Assembly (NCBI GenBank): GCA_963850535.1
Contig: CAWKMC010000039.1
Span: forward strand, 62,001-126,000
Length of the DNA: 64,000 nucleotides
Source: JAMXLO01 sp963850535
GTDB lineage: Bacteria; Pseudomonadota; Alphaproteobacteria; Acetobacterales; Acetobacteraceae
Direction: 5' to 3'
Shown here: positions 50,910-59,162 of the stretch, in pieces
Layout of the letters: the number at the start of each line of letters is the position of its first letter
Position numbering within the stretch: position 1 is the first letter of the stretch
Made by a program: the position numbers and the translations under genes
The notes under the pieces: generated by a model
Databases searched by the model: none
The model's input: only the letters and a program-made list of their open reading frames with translations
What the model was told of the DNA's origin: nothing

Positions 50910-51880
50910 CTGCAACCCTCGAGGTCCGCAACCTGCGCACGCACTTCTTCACCCGAGCCGGCGTGTTGAAGGCAGTGGATGACGTGTCGTTCTCGATCGG
51001 CGGCGGACAGGTGCTGGGGCTGGTCGGCGAATCCGGCTCCGGCAAGTCGGTCACCGGCTTCTCCATCATGGGCCTGGTCGATCCGCCGGGACGCGTTGTC
51101 GAAGGTGCAATCCTGTACCAGGGGCGCGACATAACTAGGTTCTCCGAGCGCGAGATGCGTGCATTGCGTGGCAATCGCATCGCGATGATCTTTCAGGACC
51201 CGATGATGACGCTGAACCCGGTCCTCCGCATCGATACGCAGATGATCGAGGCGGTGCAGGCGCACGCCAAGGCGTCGCACGCCCAGGCGCGTTCGCGCGC
51301 TCGCGATGCGCTGGGGCAGGTGGGCATTCCAAGTCCTGATGAACGCCTCGCCGCCTATCCGCATCAGTTCTCCGGTGGCATGCGTCAACGCGTGGCAATC
51401 GCTATTGCACTGCTGCATCATCCGGACCTGCTGATTGCAGACGAGCCAACCACTGCGCTCGATGTCACGATCCAGGCACAGATTTTGTCCGAGGTGCAGA
51501 AGCTGGCAGTGACCCATGGCACCGCACTGATCTGGATTACGCATGACCTGTCGGTGATCGCCGGCCTCGCCGACGAGATTGCGGTGATGTACGCTGGTCG
51601 CATCGTCGAGACCGGTCCTGCCGCGACAGTGCTCGACGTGCCACTGCATCCGTATACACATGGCTTGATCGGCAGCGTGCCAAGCCGCAATCGGCGAGGC
51701 GAGAAGCTACGGCAGATACCCGGCATGACGCCAAGCCTGCTCAGCCTGCCGCCAGGCTGCGCGTTCCGCGCCAGATGTTCGCGCGCGGATGCGGCGTGCG
51801 AGCAGGAGCCGGAGCCGTCGCAGCCGGTACCAGGCCAGACGGCACGTTGCTTCCATCCGCTGATCGCGGTGCCGGCGTGA
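50906..51880 (+). CDS. ABC transporter ATPase, DppD/OppD type
   Basis: First ATPase of the importer, 324 residues. Walker A is GLVGESGSGKSVTGFSIMGL, the signature is HQFSGGMRQRVAIAIALLHH, and Walker B is LLIADEPTTALDVTIQAQIL, with the switch histidine in LIWITHDLSVIAGLAD. The C-terminal oligopeptide-type extension contains the cysteine-rich PPGCAFRARCSRADAACEQE, which in OppD-like ATPases can bind an iron-sulphur cluster. Start is GTG 50906, overlapping the permease stop as GTGA. The intact motifs indicate function. Confidence 0.92.
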   Translation: MTATLEVRNLRTHFFTRAGVLKAVDDVSFSIGGGQVLGLVGESGSGKSVTGFSIMGLVDPPGRVVEGAILYQGRDITRFSEREMRALRGNRIAMIFQDPMMTLNPVLRIDTQMIEAVQAHAKASHAQARSRARDALGQVGIPSPDERLAAYPHQFSGGMRQRVAIAIALLHHPDLLIADEPTTALDVTIQAQILSEVQKLAVTHGTALIWITHDLSVIAGLADEIAVMYAGRIVETGPAATVLDVPLHPYTHGLIGSVPSRNRRGEKLRQIPGMTPSLLSLPPGCAFRARCSRADAACEQEPEPSQPVPGQTARCFHPLIAVPA

Positions 51881-52887
51881 CGGTGCCGGTCATCGAACTG
51901 CGCGGGGTATCGAAGCGCTTCGGCCCAAGCTACGACGCAGCTTCACGTCTGGGACGCTCGATCGCGCGTCGGCTGGGAACCGAACAGAAGAACGAGGTTG
52001 TCCAAGCGGTTGATCGCGTCGATTTCAGTGTCTCCAGCGGCGAGGTCGTGGGCCTGGTCGGCGAGTCCGGCTGCGGCAAGTCGACGATCGGTCGCATGGT
52101 CGCCGGTATCATGCCGCCATCCGAGGGCATGGTTCTGTACAAGGGGCGGGACGTCGTCACGCTGCCGCCCGATCGTGCGCGTGATGCCAAGCTCAAAGTC
52201 CAGATGATCTTCCAGGACCCATACGCGTCATTGAATCCGCGGCTGCGCGTGGAGGACATCGTGGGCGAGGCACCGCTGGTGCACGGGCTGGTCAAGCGCG
52301 CGGACTTTACGGCGTATCTGGATGCACAGCTTCGCCGGGCTGGTCTCGATCCGGCCTATCGCCGGCGCTACCCGCATCAGTTCTCCGGTGGGCAGCGCCA
52401 GCGCATCGGCATCGCGCGCGCGCTTGCCGTGCAGCCGGAATTCCTGGTGTGCGACGAAGCCGTTGCCGCGCTGGATGTGTCGATCCAGGCACAGATCCTC
52501 AACCTGTTCATGGATCTGCGCCGCGAGCTCGATCTGACCTATCTGTTCATCAGCCACGATCTTGGTGTGGTCGAACATCTCTCGGATCGCGTGCTGATCA
52601 TGTATCTCGGCCGGATCGTGGAAAGTGCTGTGACGGAGGAGGTGTTCAATCGTCCGAACCATCCATACACGCAGGCGCTGTTGGCCGAAGTGCCGAGGAT
52701 CGATGCACGCAAGCGGCGATTCACTGCGATCACGGGGGAGATCCCGAGCCCGCTCTCCCCACCGTCCGGCTGTCACTTTCATCCGCGCTGTCCGCATGCG
52801 ATGCCGCGTTGTGCCCAGGAGGCGCCGCAGCTACGCGACATTGCGCCAGGGCATCGCAGCGCCTGTCACCTGAACGATCGGCCATGA
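51877..52887 (+). CDS. ABC transporter ATPase, DppF/OppF type
   Basis: Second ATPase, 336 residues. It has VVGLVGESGCGKSTIGRMVA, the Q-loop VQMIFQDPYASLNPRLRV, signature HQFSGGQRQRIGIARALAVQ, Walker B LVCDEAVAALDVSIQAQIL and YLFISHDLGVVEHLSD. Walker B is followed by EAVAALD where EPTSALD is usual, a minor variant. The C-terminal cysteine cluster is SGCHFHPRCPHAMPRCAQE. The start is most probably the GTG at 51877 overlapping the preceding TGA (GTGA); another GTG follows six bases later. tarD begins 12 bases after the stop. Confidence 0.9.
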   Translation: MTVPVIELRGVSKRFGPSYDAASRLGRSIARRLGTEQKNEVVQAVDRVDFSVSSGEVVGLVGESGCGKSTIGRMVAGIMPPSEGMVLYKGRDVVTLPPDRARDAKLKVQMIFQDPYASLNPRLRVEDIVGEAPLVHGLVKRADFTAYLDAQLRRAGLDPAYRRRYPHQFSGGQRQRIGIARALAVQPEFLVCDEAVAALDVSIQAQILNLFMDLRRELDLTYLFISHDLGVVEHLSDRVLIMYLGRIVESAVTEEVFNRPNHPYTQALLAEVPRIDARKRRFTAITGEIPSPLSPPSGCHFHPRCPHAMPRCAQEAPQLRDIAPGHRSACHLNDRP

Positions 52888-52899
52888 GAGAGGTCAGCA

Positions 52900-54069
52900 A
52901 TGCCCGTCCGCATCACCGATATCCGCGAGGTCACCAAGCCGATCAGCTCGCCGATCCGCAACGCCTATATCGATTTCTCCAAGATGACGTCGAGCCTTGT
53001 CGCGGTGGTGACCAACGTCGAACGCAACGGTAGACGCGTCGTCGGCTACGGCTTCAATTCCAACGGTCGCTATGGCCAGGGCGGCCTGATCCGCGAGCGC
53101 TTTGCTCCGCGTCTGCTCGAAGCGGATCCGCGCACCCTGCTGGATGCGACGGAGGAGAACCTCGATCCAGATCGCATCTGGGCCGCTCTGATGACCAACG
53201 AGAAACCAGGCGGGCATGGCGATCGCTCGGTTGCTGTCGGCACGATCGATATGGCGGTGTGGGACGCGGTGGCGAAGATCGCCGGCAAGCCGTTGTTCCG
53301 TCTGCTGGCCGCGCGCCATGGGATCGAGGCTGATCCGCGCGTCTTCGTCTATGCCGCGGGCGGCTATTACTATCCTGGCAAGGACGATACTGCGCTGTGC
53401 ACTGAGATGTGCAGCTATCTGGACCGCGGCTACACCGTGGTGAAGATGAAGATCGGCGGTGAGACGATTGGCGAGGACCGTCGGCGCATCGAGGCGGTGC
53501 TGAAGGCGATCGGCAGTGACGCTCAGTTGGCGGTGGATGCCAACGGCCGCTTCGACCTTGCCACTGCAATCGACTACGCAAAGATGCTGCGTGAGTATCC
53601 GCTTTTCTGGTACGAGGAAGCGGGCGATCCGCTGGATTATCAACTGCAGGCGGCGCTGGCAGAATTCTATCCGGCGCCGATGGCAACGGGCGAGAACCTG
53701 TTCAGTCACCAGGACGCCCGCAATCTGATCCGCTATGGTGGGATGCGCCCCGATCGTGACTGGCTGCAGTTCGACTGCGCGTTGTCCTATGGCCTGTGCG
53801 AGTATCAGCGGACCTTGGCGATGCTGAAGGACGCTGGCTGGTCCTGGCGGCGCTGCATACCGCATGGCGGGCACCAGATGTCGTTGGCGATTGCCGCGGG
53901 TCTCGGTCTCGGAGGCAATGAGAGCTATCCGGACGTGTTCCAGCCGTATGGCGGCTTTCCTGACGGTACACGGGTGGAGAACGGCATCGTCACGTTGCCC
54001 GAGTTGCCCGGCATCGGCTTCGAGGGCAAGAGTGATCTTTATGCGATCATGCGCGAGCTGGCGGCGTAG
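52900..54069 (+). CDS. tarD: D(-)-tartrate dehydratase
   Basis: Enolase-superfamily, mandelate racemase-subgroup enzyme that dehydrates D-tartrate to oxaloacetate. The 389-residue length and sequence closely match Bradyrhizobium TarD as I remember it. The key residues fall at the numbers known for that enzyme: KMK with Lys182 and Lys184, VDANGRF with Asp213, YEE with Glu239, ATGE with Glu265, and the catalytic His322 in PHGGHQ. The N-terminal cap reads ITKPISSPIRNAY-like (VTKPISSPIRNAYIDF). A good GAGAGG box precedes ATG. It ends the importer operon, so the transporter may bring in tartrate or a related polyhydroxy acid, though OppBCDF systems more usually carry peptides. Confidence 0.92.
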   Translation: MPVRITDIREVTKPISSPIRNAYIDFSKMTSSLVAVVTNVERNGRRVVGYGFNSNGRYGQGGLIRERFAPRLLEADPRTLLDATEENLDPDRIWAALMTNEKPGGHGDRSVAVGTIDMAVWDAVAKIAGKPLFRLLAARHGIEADPRVFVYAAGGYYYPGKDDTALCTEMCSYLDRGYTVVKMKIGGETIGEDRRRIEAVLKAIGSDAQLAVDANGRFDLATAIDYAKMLREYPLFWYEEAGDPLDYQLQAALAEFYPAPMATGENLFSHQDARNLIRYGGMRPDRDWLQFDCALSYGLCEYQRTLAMLKDAGWSWRRCIPHGGHQMSLAIAAGLGLGGNESYPDVFQPYGGFPDGTRVENGIVTLPELPGIGFEGKSDLYAIMRELAA

Positions 54070-54202
54070 TCGCGGCCTTGCCGCCACCTACATCACAGCG
54101 CAATATTCCAGCCGAGGTCGCTTGGTCAGAAATTTCAGCAGAATTGGATCGTGATCGAATGGTGCACCGTGCAAGCTACTTTATTGCTCACTGGCCTCGT
54201 CG

Positions 54203-54511
54203 ATGACGCCCGACCTTGAGCACGAGCTCCGCCGACGGATCGAGCGACTTGAAACCGAAGTCCACCTGTTGGGTTCGATCGCCGAAATCATGCTGTCCAT
54301 CATCGGGCAGCTAGGCTATCGCAACGTCGAAGAGGCGATACTGCACGGCCTGAGTGATGCCGCCGCGTCGGTACCAGCGGGCAACGAAGCCGATTGGGAT
54401 GAATTCGTCGCTTATATCCGCAAGCAGGGGATGGCGGTGACGGTACAGCGGGTTACCGCCAGGACCGATCCGGCGCGCCCGCCCAGCGGGATAACGAGAC
54501 CTAACCGGTAA
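54203..54511 (+). CDS. Hypothetical protein with N-terminal coiled coil
   Basis: Not recognised. The 102-residue product starts MTPDLEHELRRRIERLETEV, a likely short coiled coil, then has a hydrophobic segment LGSIAEIMLSIIGQLGY and an acidic patch (NEADWDEFVAYIRKQG). It ends in a basic Pro/Arg tail. It overlaps the 3' end of the convergent small gene by 11 bases. No operon partner. Probably a real small gene given its regular amphipathic pattern, but start and function are uncertain. Confidence 0.45.
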   Translation: MTPDLEHELRRRIERLETEVHLLGSIAEIMLSIIGQLGYRNVEEAILHGLSDAAASVPAGNEADWDEFVAYIRKQGMAVTVQRVTARTDPARPPSGITRPNR

Positions 54512-54707
54512 CAGCTACAGGGTCAGCCGATGCTTTGGCCGGAAGCTTAGCTACGTAACGCTTTTCGAGCCAAAGCTCCACGGCGGCGTGCGGGCCGATC
54601 AGCTCCCGCCCCTTGGTCGCGGCCTCTGAATCGGATTCACACTCTATGTAATCGGCAGCATCAATGTGATCGTCCTGGCCAAGCCAGTAGATGCGGTACA
54701 GCGGCAT
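54501..54707 (-). CDS. Small conserved-type hypothetical protein
   Basis: A 68-residue protein starting MPLYRIYWLGQDDHIDAADY, followed by IECESDSEAATKGRELIG and PHAAVELWLEKRYVAKL. This short beta-alpha-beta layout, with YRIYWLD-like start and VE-W-R end, is common among small uncharacterised alphaproteobacterial proteins. The ATG at 54707 is chosen over an upstream one because it has a GGGGGAGC box and begins at the conserved part. Function unknown. Confidence 0.6.
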   Translation of the reverse strand: MPLYRIYWLGQDDHIDAADYIECESDSEAATKGRELIGPHAAVELWLEKRYVAKLPAKASADPVAVTG

Positions 54708-54940
54708 GATCGAGCTCCCCCGCGACACTTCACATTACTGATCGCGCAGCCATTGACAGGATGTCGCGTCAGATCGCCAAGTAGAGCGCCGATCAGAGGT
54801 GCATGTACCGACCAATCGCGAGCGCCTCTTATTTATACCGTTTGGCGACAAGTTTCACTTTGGCATGAACACCGTGGTATGTCCACGAGATATTATTGTG
54901 ACAAAGCGTGTTCAGTTACGACAGTGCGCTAATGTACCGG

Positions 54941-55588
54941 CTACTGAACTCGCAACAGTGATCCCAGCGCGATTGCTGCCGCGGCCTGGCACGGCTCGAT
55001 CACCGGCACACCGGCCGCATCTTCCACCGCGGCGCGGTGGTGCGCCATGCCGGTGCAGCCCAGAATGACCGCGCCGGCGCCGGCCGCGGCACAGGCGCGG
55101 CCGGCGTCGATCAGGGCGGCCCTCGCCGTCTCGGGCTGCAGCAGCGTCTCCATCGTCACGTTCAAGGCCACCTCAGCCGCGAGGCGCGCTTCCAGGCCCA
55201 TTGCCCGCAATGCGGCAAGGTGGCGTGCCTTTGAAGCATCGACGATGGCGATTACGCCGAACCGCTCGGCGCGTGCCACTGCCGTCGCTACAGCGCACCG
55301 AAACACACCGAACACGGGTTGCCGTGTGGTCGCCCGCGCGGCCTCGATGCCAGGGTCGGAAGCGCAGGCGATGATATAGGCAGCGGCCGGTTCGCGCTCG
55401 ATCAGCCGGCACAAAGGGTCAACAACGCTGTGCCAGTCGCGCCAGTCGTAAATCGCCGGCGGCCCTTCACGCAGGGTCAACACCTCGAGCTGCGGGGAGC
55501 CAGGCCAACGGAACGGCGACAGCGCAGCGGCGATGCCATCGGAACAGGCAACCGACGAGTTGGGGTTGACCACCAGAATACGAGCCAT
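54941..55588 (-). CDS. Asp/Glu/hydantoin racemase family protein
   Basis: A 215-residue cofactor-independent racemase-fold protein. It starts MARILVVNPNSSVACSDGIA, as do hydantoin racemases and related enzymes. The two catalytic cysteines lie in AYIIACASDPGIEAARATT and GAVILGCTGMAHHRAAVED. PVFGVFRCAVATAVARAERF and VPVIEPCQAAAAIALGSLL complete the family pattern. It may act on hydantoins, allantoin or an amino acid. It is monocistronic and divergent from the DUF983 gene, with 75 bases between starts. Confidence 0.87.
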   Translation of the reverse strand: MARILVVNPNSSVACSDGIAAALSPFRWPGSPQLEVLTLREGPPAIYDWRDWHSVVDPLCRLIEREPAAAYIIACASDPGIEAARATTRQPVFGVFRCAVATAVARAERFGVIAIVDASKARHLAALRAMGLEARLAAEVALNVTMETLLQPETARAALIDAGRACAAAGAGAVILGCTGMAHHRAAVEDAAGVPVIEPCQAAAAIALGSLLRVQ

Positions 55589-55663
55589 GCAGATACTGTC
55601 CGTCCTCTGGCCAAGGCGAGCAAGCGGACCGATATGGGCACTGAACTTGCAAGGACCTGCGCG

Positions 55664-56083
55664 ATGGCGCCAATTCGCTGGCAACCGGACCGAACCGTTC
55701 CGAAGCCGCCCTGGGCTGTGCCATCGCTGGGTACGGCACTCGCCCGTGGCTTCAGCGGCCGTTGCCCGTCCTGCGGCCAGGGCCGGCTGTTCAACGGGTT
55801 CCTGCGCGTTGTGTCGGAGTGCGAGCGTTGCCATGCGCCGCTCGGTCTGGCCCGCGCCGACGATGCACCGCCCTACTTCACCATCCTGATCGTCGGCCAC
55901 ATCGTGATCCCGGCGATGCTGATCATGCAGAAGATGTCGGACCCGCCGTTGTGGCTGCTGTCAGTGATCTTCCTGCCGCTGACACTGGTGCTGTCGCTCG
56001 TGCTGCTGCGGCCGATCAAGGGCGCAATCGTCGGGCTGATGCTCTGTTTCAATATGCTGAAACCCGACCCTGAGCCGGGATGA
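55664..56083 (+). CDS. DUF983 membrane protein
   Basis: A 139-residue DUF983 family protein. It has a CxxC pair near the N-terminus (GRCPSCGQGRLFNGFLRV, then ECERCHAPLG), probably a zinc ribbon, followed by ADDAPPYFTILIVGHIVIPA and two membrane helices (ILIVGHIVIPAMLIM and LLSVIFLPLTLVLSLVLL). Function unknown; the family is widespread in alphaproteobacteria and often lies near oxidase genes. The stop overlaps the next start by four bases (ATGA), coupling it to the UPF0262 gene. An in-frame ATG ten codons upstream is also possible. Confidence 0.85.
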   Translation: MAPIRWQPDRTVPKPPWAVPSLGTALARGFSGRCPSCGQGRLFNGFLRVVSECERCHAPLGLARADDAPPYFTILIVGHIVIPAMLIMQKMSDPPLWLLSVIFLPLTLVLSLVLLRPIKGAIVGLMLCFNMLKPDPEPG

Positions 56084-56568
56084 GCCTTGCCCCGGGGCGC
56101 CTGTCCCGCGTGGTGCTGGACGGACAGATCCCTTCCCAACTGCCACCCGCACTGGAGGCTGATCGCGCCCAAGCGGTGGCGGATCTGGCAGCCGACAACC
56201 ATTTCGTGCCGCTGGCCGGCAAGGCTGGTGGAACGCATGGTCCGTTCGTGCTGCATCTGTCGGTGGCGGACGGCAGGCTGGTGTTCGACATCCGCCGTAG
56301 CAACGGCAGCGAGCTGACGGCGATCGGGTTGGCGTTGGGGCCGTTCCGTCGGCTGGTAAAGGACTACCAGTTGTTGGTGGACAGCCACATCAAGGCGGTG
56401 GACGAAGGCCGTGCCGAACGCATCCAGGCGATCGACATGGGACGCCGTGGTCTGCACGACGAAGGGGCAGCGCTGATGCGGCAGCGGCTCGCGGGCAAGA
56501 TCGCCATCGACTTCGCTACCGCGCGGCGGCTGTTCACGCTGGTCTGTGTGCTGCACCAGAGGGTCTGA
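56080..56568 (+). CDS. UPF0262 family protein
   Basis: A 162-residue protein of the alphaproteobacterial UPF0262 family. The family pattern is LHLSVADGRLVFDIRRSNG, then LALGPFRRLVKDYQLLVDSH, IKAVDEGRAERIQAIDMGRR and GLHDEGAALMRQRLAGKIAI with DFATARRLFTLVCVLH. Function unknown. It is translationally coupled to DUF983 upstream and followed by mtnA after five bases, making a three-gene unit. Confidence 0.9.
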   Translation: MSLAPGRLSRVVLDGQIPSQLPPALEADRAQAVADLAADNHFVPLAGKAGGTHGPFVLHLSVADGRLVFDIRRSNGSELTAIGLALGPFRRLVKDYQLLVDSHIKAVDEGRAERIQAIDMGRRGLHDEGAALMRQRLAGKIAIDFATARRLFTLVCVLHQRV

Positions 56569-56573
56569 GGCTC

Positions 56574-57662
56574 ATGCGCATCGATGGCGTTCCTTACCGC
56601 ACCATTTGGGTCGATCCCGACGACGGCTGGTCGATCCGCGTCATCGACCAGACCAAATTGCCCTGGTCGCTGGAGATCGTGCGGCTGGCCGACGTGGCGC
56701 AGACCGCGCATGCGATTCGCTCGATGCAGGTGCGCGGCGCGCCGTTGATTGGTGCAGCCGCAGCGTATGGCCTGTGTCTCGGCTTGCGGCAGGATCCGTC
56801 TTCGGAGGCGATGGAGCGCGATGCGGCATTGCTTGCGGCGACGCGGCCGACTGCCATCAACCTTCGCTGGGCGCTCGAGCGCATGCTGACGCGTCTGCGC
56901 AATACCTCCGCTGCGGACCGCGTTCGCGTAGCCTATGCGGAGGCTGCGGCAATCGCCGATGAGGACGTCGCACAGAACGAGGCGATCGGGCGCCACGGGC
57001 TACCACTGATCGAGCAGGCGGTGAAGCCGGGTGGGCGGGTGAATGTCCTGACGCATTGCAATGCCGGCTGGCTGGCGACGGTGGATTGGGGCACGGCGCT
57101 GGCGCCAATCTATCGCGCGCACGACAGGGGCATCGACCTGCATGTCTGGGTCGACGAAACGCGGCCGCGCAACCAGGGCGCCGCGCTGACCGCGTGGGAA
57201 CTGGGGCGGCATGGCGTGGCACACACCGTGGTGGCCGATAATGCGGGAGGCCACCTGATGCAGCACGGCGAGGTTGATCTGGTGATTGTCGGCACCGACC
57301 GTGTGACCCGAACCGGCGACGTCGCCAACAAGATCGGCACCTATCTCAAGGCGTTGGCGGCACGCGACAATGGGGTGCCGTTCTGGGTGGCGCTGCCCTC
57401 GACCACCATTGACTGGACCGTATCTGACGGCGTGGCCGAGATCCCGATCGAGGAGCGCGGTGCGGCGGAAGTGACCGACGTCACCGGTCGCACCGCAGAC
57501 GGGCAGATTGCCACGATCCGCGTGGCGCCGGTCGAAAGCGCCGCTGCCAATCCCGCATTCGACGTGACCCCGTCGCGGCTGGTGACGGGGCTGATAACCG
57601 AGCGCGGCCGCTGCGATGCCACCGCCAACGGGTTACGCACGCTGTTTCCCGAGCGATCCTGA
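56574..57662 (+). CDS. mtnA: S-methyl-5-thioribose-1-phosphate isomerase
   Basis: Methionine salvage enzyme converting methylthioribose-1-phosphate to methylthioribulose-1-phosphate; 362 residues, eIF2B-like fold. The catalytic cysteine is Cys162 in THCNAGWLATVDWGTAL and the catalytic aspartate Asp242 in VIVGTDRVTRTGDVANKIGT. The N-terminal RGAPLIGAAAAYGLCLG and DETRPRNQGAALTAWELG are typical. Other mtn genes are not in the window. It ends the DUF983 - UPF0262 - mtnA unit. Confidence 0.94.
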   Translation: MRIDGVPYRTIWVDPDDGWSIRVIDQTKLPWSLEIVRLADVAQTAHAIRSMQVRGAPLIGAAAAYGLCLGLRQDPSSEAMERDAALLAATRPTAINLRWALERMLTRLRNTSAADRVRVAYAEAAAIADEDVAQNEAIGRHGLPLIEQAVKPGGRVNVLTHCNAGWLATVDWGTALAPIYRAHDRGIDLHVWVDETRPRNQGAALTAWELGRHGVAHTVVADNAGGHLMQHGEVDLVIVGTDRVTRTGDVANKIGTYLKALAARDNGVPFWVALPSTTIDWTVSDGVAEIPIEERGAAEVTDVTGRTADGQIATIRVAPVESAAANPAFDVTPSRLVTGLITERGRCDATANGLRTLFPERS

Positions 57663-57876
57663 GCGCAAGCATAGGCATCCCGCTGGCGCTTGATCGCCGG
57701 TATGGTCTCGCTTGCGGAATTGTTGTATCACCCGCGACAGGCACAGAACGTCAACACCAACCAACACCTTTCGTGGCGGCGGCATTTGCACATTTCGTGC
57801 TCTCGTGGGTGGTGGTGCGCTTGCCGAGCCGGTTGGACGACGGCGCCACCAATGGCGCCATCGCGGGTCGCCGCTG

Positions 57877-58779
57877 ATGCGGGGTGTCCCGCTCCTTCTC
57901 CTGGTACCGCTCGTGGCCTGTGCCGGTCCGTCGGTGCCCCGGACGACTTCGGTGAACGAACATATCCCACCCTTCGCACGGGTTCCTTACGAGCCGCTCT
58001 CGCGTAACGCTGTGGTCGCAATTGCGCTGCGCGAATGGCGGCTGTTCGGCGCGCCGGTGGATGATAGTCCGCCGGGCACCTATCATCCGACAACACCCGA
58101 GGATAAGGCCGAGCGGCAGCAAGGGCTCTGGGAGCGTGTCGGCGAATACTGGTGGGAAGGGCTCAATCCGGGCGACCCCGACGTGGGGTGGACCGGCAAA
58201 CATGACGGCAACGGTATCGAGTTTCCCGCAGCCCAGGACGGAACCTACGCTTGGTCGGCGGCCTTCGTATCCTATGTCATGAGGATTGCCGGCGCCGGTC
58301 CTCGATTTCCCTATTCCGCAAGCCACTCCGATTATATCGATGCAGCCAAGCAGCAGGCTCAGGGACAGGCCTCGGGCTGGGTTGTGACCGCCCAGCGGGT
58401 TGAGAACTATGCACCGCAACCTGGCGATATGATTTGCTTCGGTCGCGCCAACGCGCACGACCTGCGTTATGACGATTTGCCCGCCGGACACTTTCCAGGA
58501 CATTGCGACATCGTGGTGGATACCACTGCGCCCGGACAGATCAGCGTCATCGGCGGCAATGTCGATGACGCTGTGACGATGAAGCATGTCCCGGTGACGG
58601 CGGACGGCAAACTGGCAACGCCTGACGGGATGGTACTCGACGATCGGTATCCGTGGATGGTGGTTCTGCAAGTGTCGGTATCAGTGCCGGTCACCTGGTC
58701 CGCGCTGCGCAAGCAACGCCGCTACCTTTGTCGCCAAGGCAAGCCCTCGGCCTTCCATCCGCTGACAGCGCCACGGTGA
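57877..58779 (+). CDS. DUF2272 domain lipoprotein
   Basis: A 300-residue exported lipoprotein. The signal MRGVPLLLLVPLVACAG has lipobox LVAC. The mature part has a DUF2272-type domain, with YEPLSRNAVVAIALREWRLF, YWWEGLNPGDPDVGWTGKHD, AWSAAFVSYVMRIAGAG and QPGDMICFGRAN, then GHCDIVVDTTAPGQISVIGG. The GD-C/H pattern recalls NlpC/P60-like or CHAP-like cysteine hydrolases, so a cell-wall role is possible. A longer frame from 57712 is open but adds no signal-like sequence. The last ~20 codons overlap the convergent rhodanese gene by 58 bases. Confidence 0.78.
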   Translation: MRGVPLLLLVPLVACAGPSVPRTTSVNEHIPPFARVPYEPLSRNAVVAIALREWRLFGAPVDDSPPGTYHPTTPEDKAERQQGLWERVGEYWWEGLNPGDPDVGWTGKHDGNGIEFPAAQDGTYAWSAAFVSYVMRIAGAGPRFPYSASHSDYIDAAKQQAQGQASGWVVTAQRVENYAPQPGDMICFGRANAHDLRYDDLPAGHFPGHCDIVVDTTAPGQISVIGGNVDDAVTMKHVPVTADGKLATPDGMVLDDRYPWMVVLQVSVSVPVTWSALRKQRRYLCRQGKPSAFHPLTAPR

Positions 58780-59132
58780 CCATCCGGATCGACCGCGCCC
58801 TCGAAGCCTTCCGCGACATTATAGGCGTGCGAGAAGCCAGCAGCCTGAGCGGCCTCCGCCGCCGCGTGGCTGCGCTGGCCGCTGCGGCAGATGAAGTAAA
58901 TATGGTGCTCCGGCGTGAACCCGGTATCTTTCAGCTGCTCCGTGAAGTTGGTGTTGAGCGCCATATCCGGATAGGTCTGCCAGGAGACCAACACAGCCTG
59001 CTTTCCGATGGACACAAGATCAGGCACGCCAACGAACTGCCATTCCACATCTGTCCGGACATCGACAAGCTGCGCGTTGGGGTTCTCTTGCAGGGCTTCC
59101 CAGACTTGCTTCGGCGGCACATTCTCGACCAT
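58722..59132 (-). CDS. Rhodanese-like sulfurtransferase domain protein
   Basis: A 136-residue single rhodanese domain. It starts MVENVPPKQVWEALQENPNA, then QLVDVRTDVEWQFVGVPDL and the active-site loop YFICRSGQRSHAAAEAAQ with the persulfide cysteine, then GFSHAYNVAEGFEGAVD with PDGHRGAVSGWK, a C-terminal motif of a common proteobacterial subgroup. It likely moves sulfane sulfur. It is divergent from cysteine synthase with only 30 bases between the starts, so expression of the two is probably linked, and the pair forms a sulphur-metabolism unit. A GGAG box nine bases upstream supports the ATG at 59132. Confidence 0.87.
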   Translation of the reverse strand: MVENVPPKQVWEALQENPNAQLVDVRTDVEWQFVGVPDLVSIGKQAVLVSWQTYPDMALNTNFTEQLKDTGFTPEHHIYFICRSGQRSHAAAEAAQAAGFSHAYNVAEGFEGAVDPDGHRGAVSGWKAEGLPWRQR

Positions 59133-59162
59133 GGCAAGAACTCCGGCTGCACGAGGATTGCG

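Noticed and set aside
52894..54087. 397-codon minus-strand frame
   Set aside because: Antisense to tarD, whose catalytic residues are all present in the forward frame.
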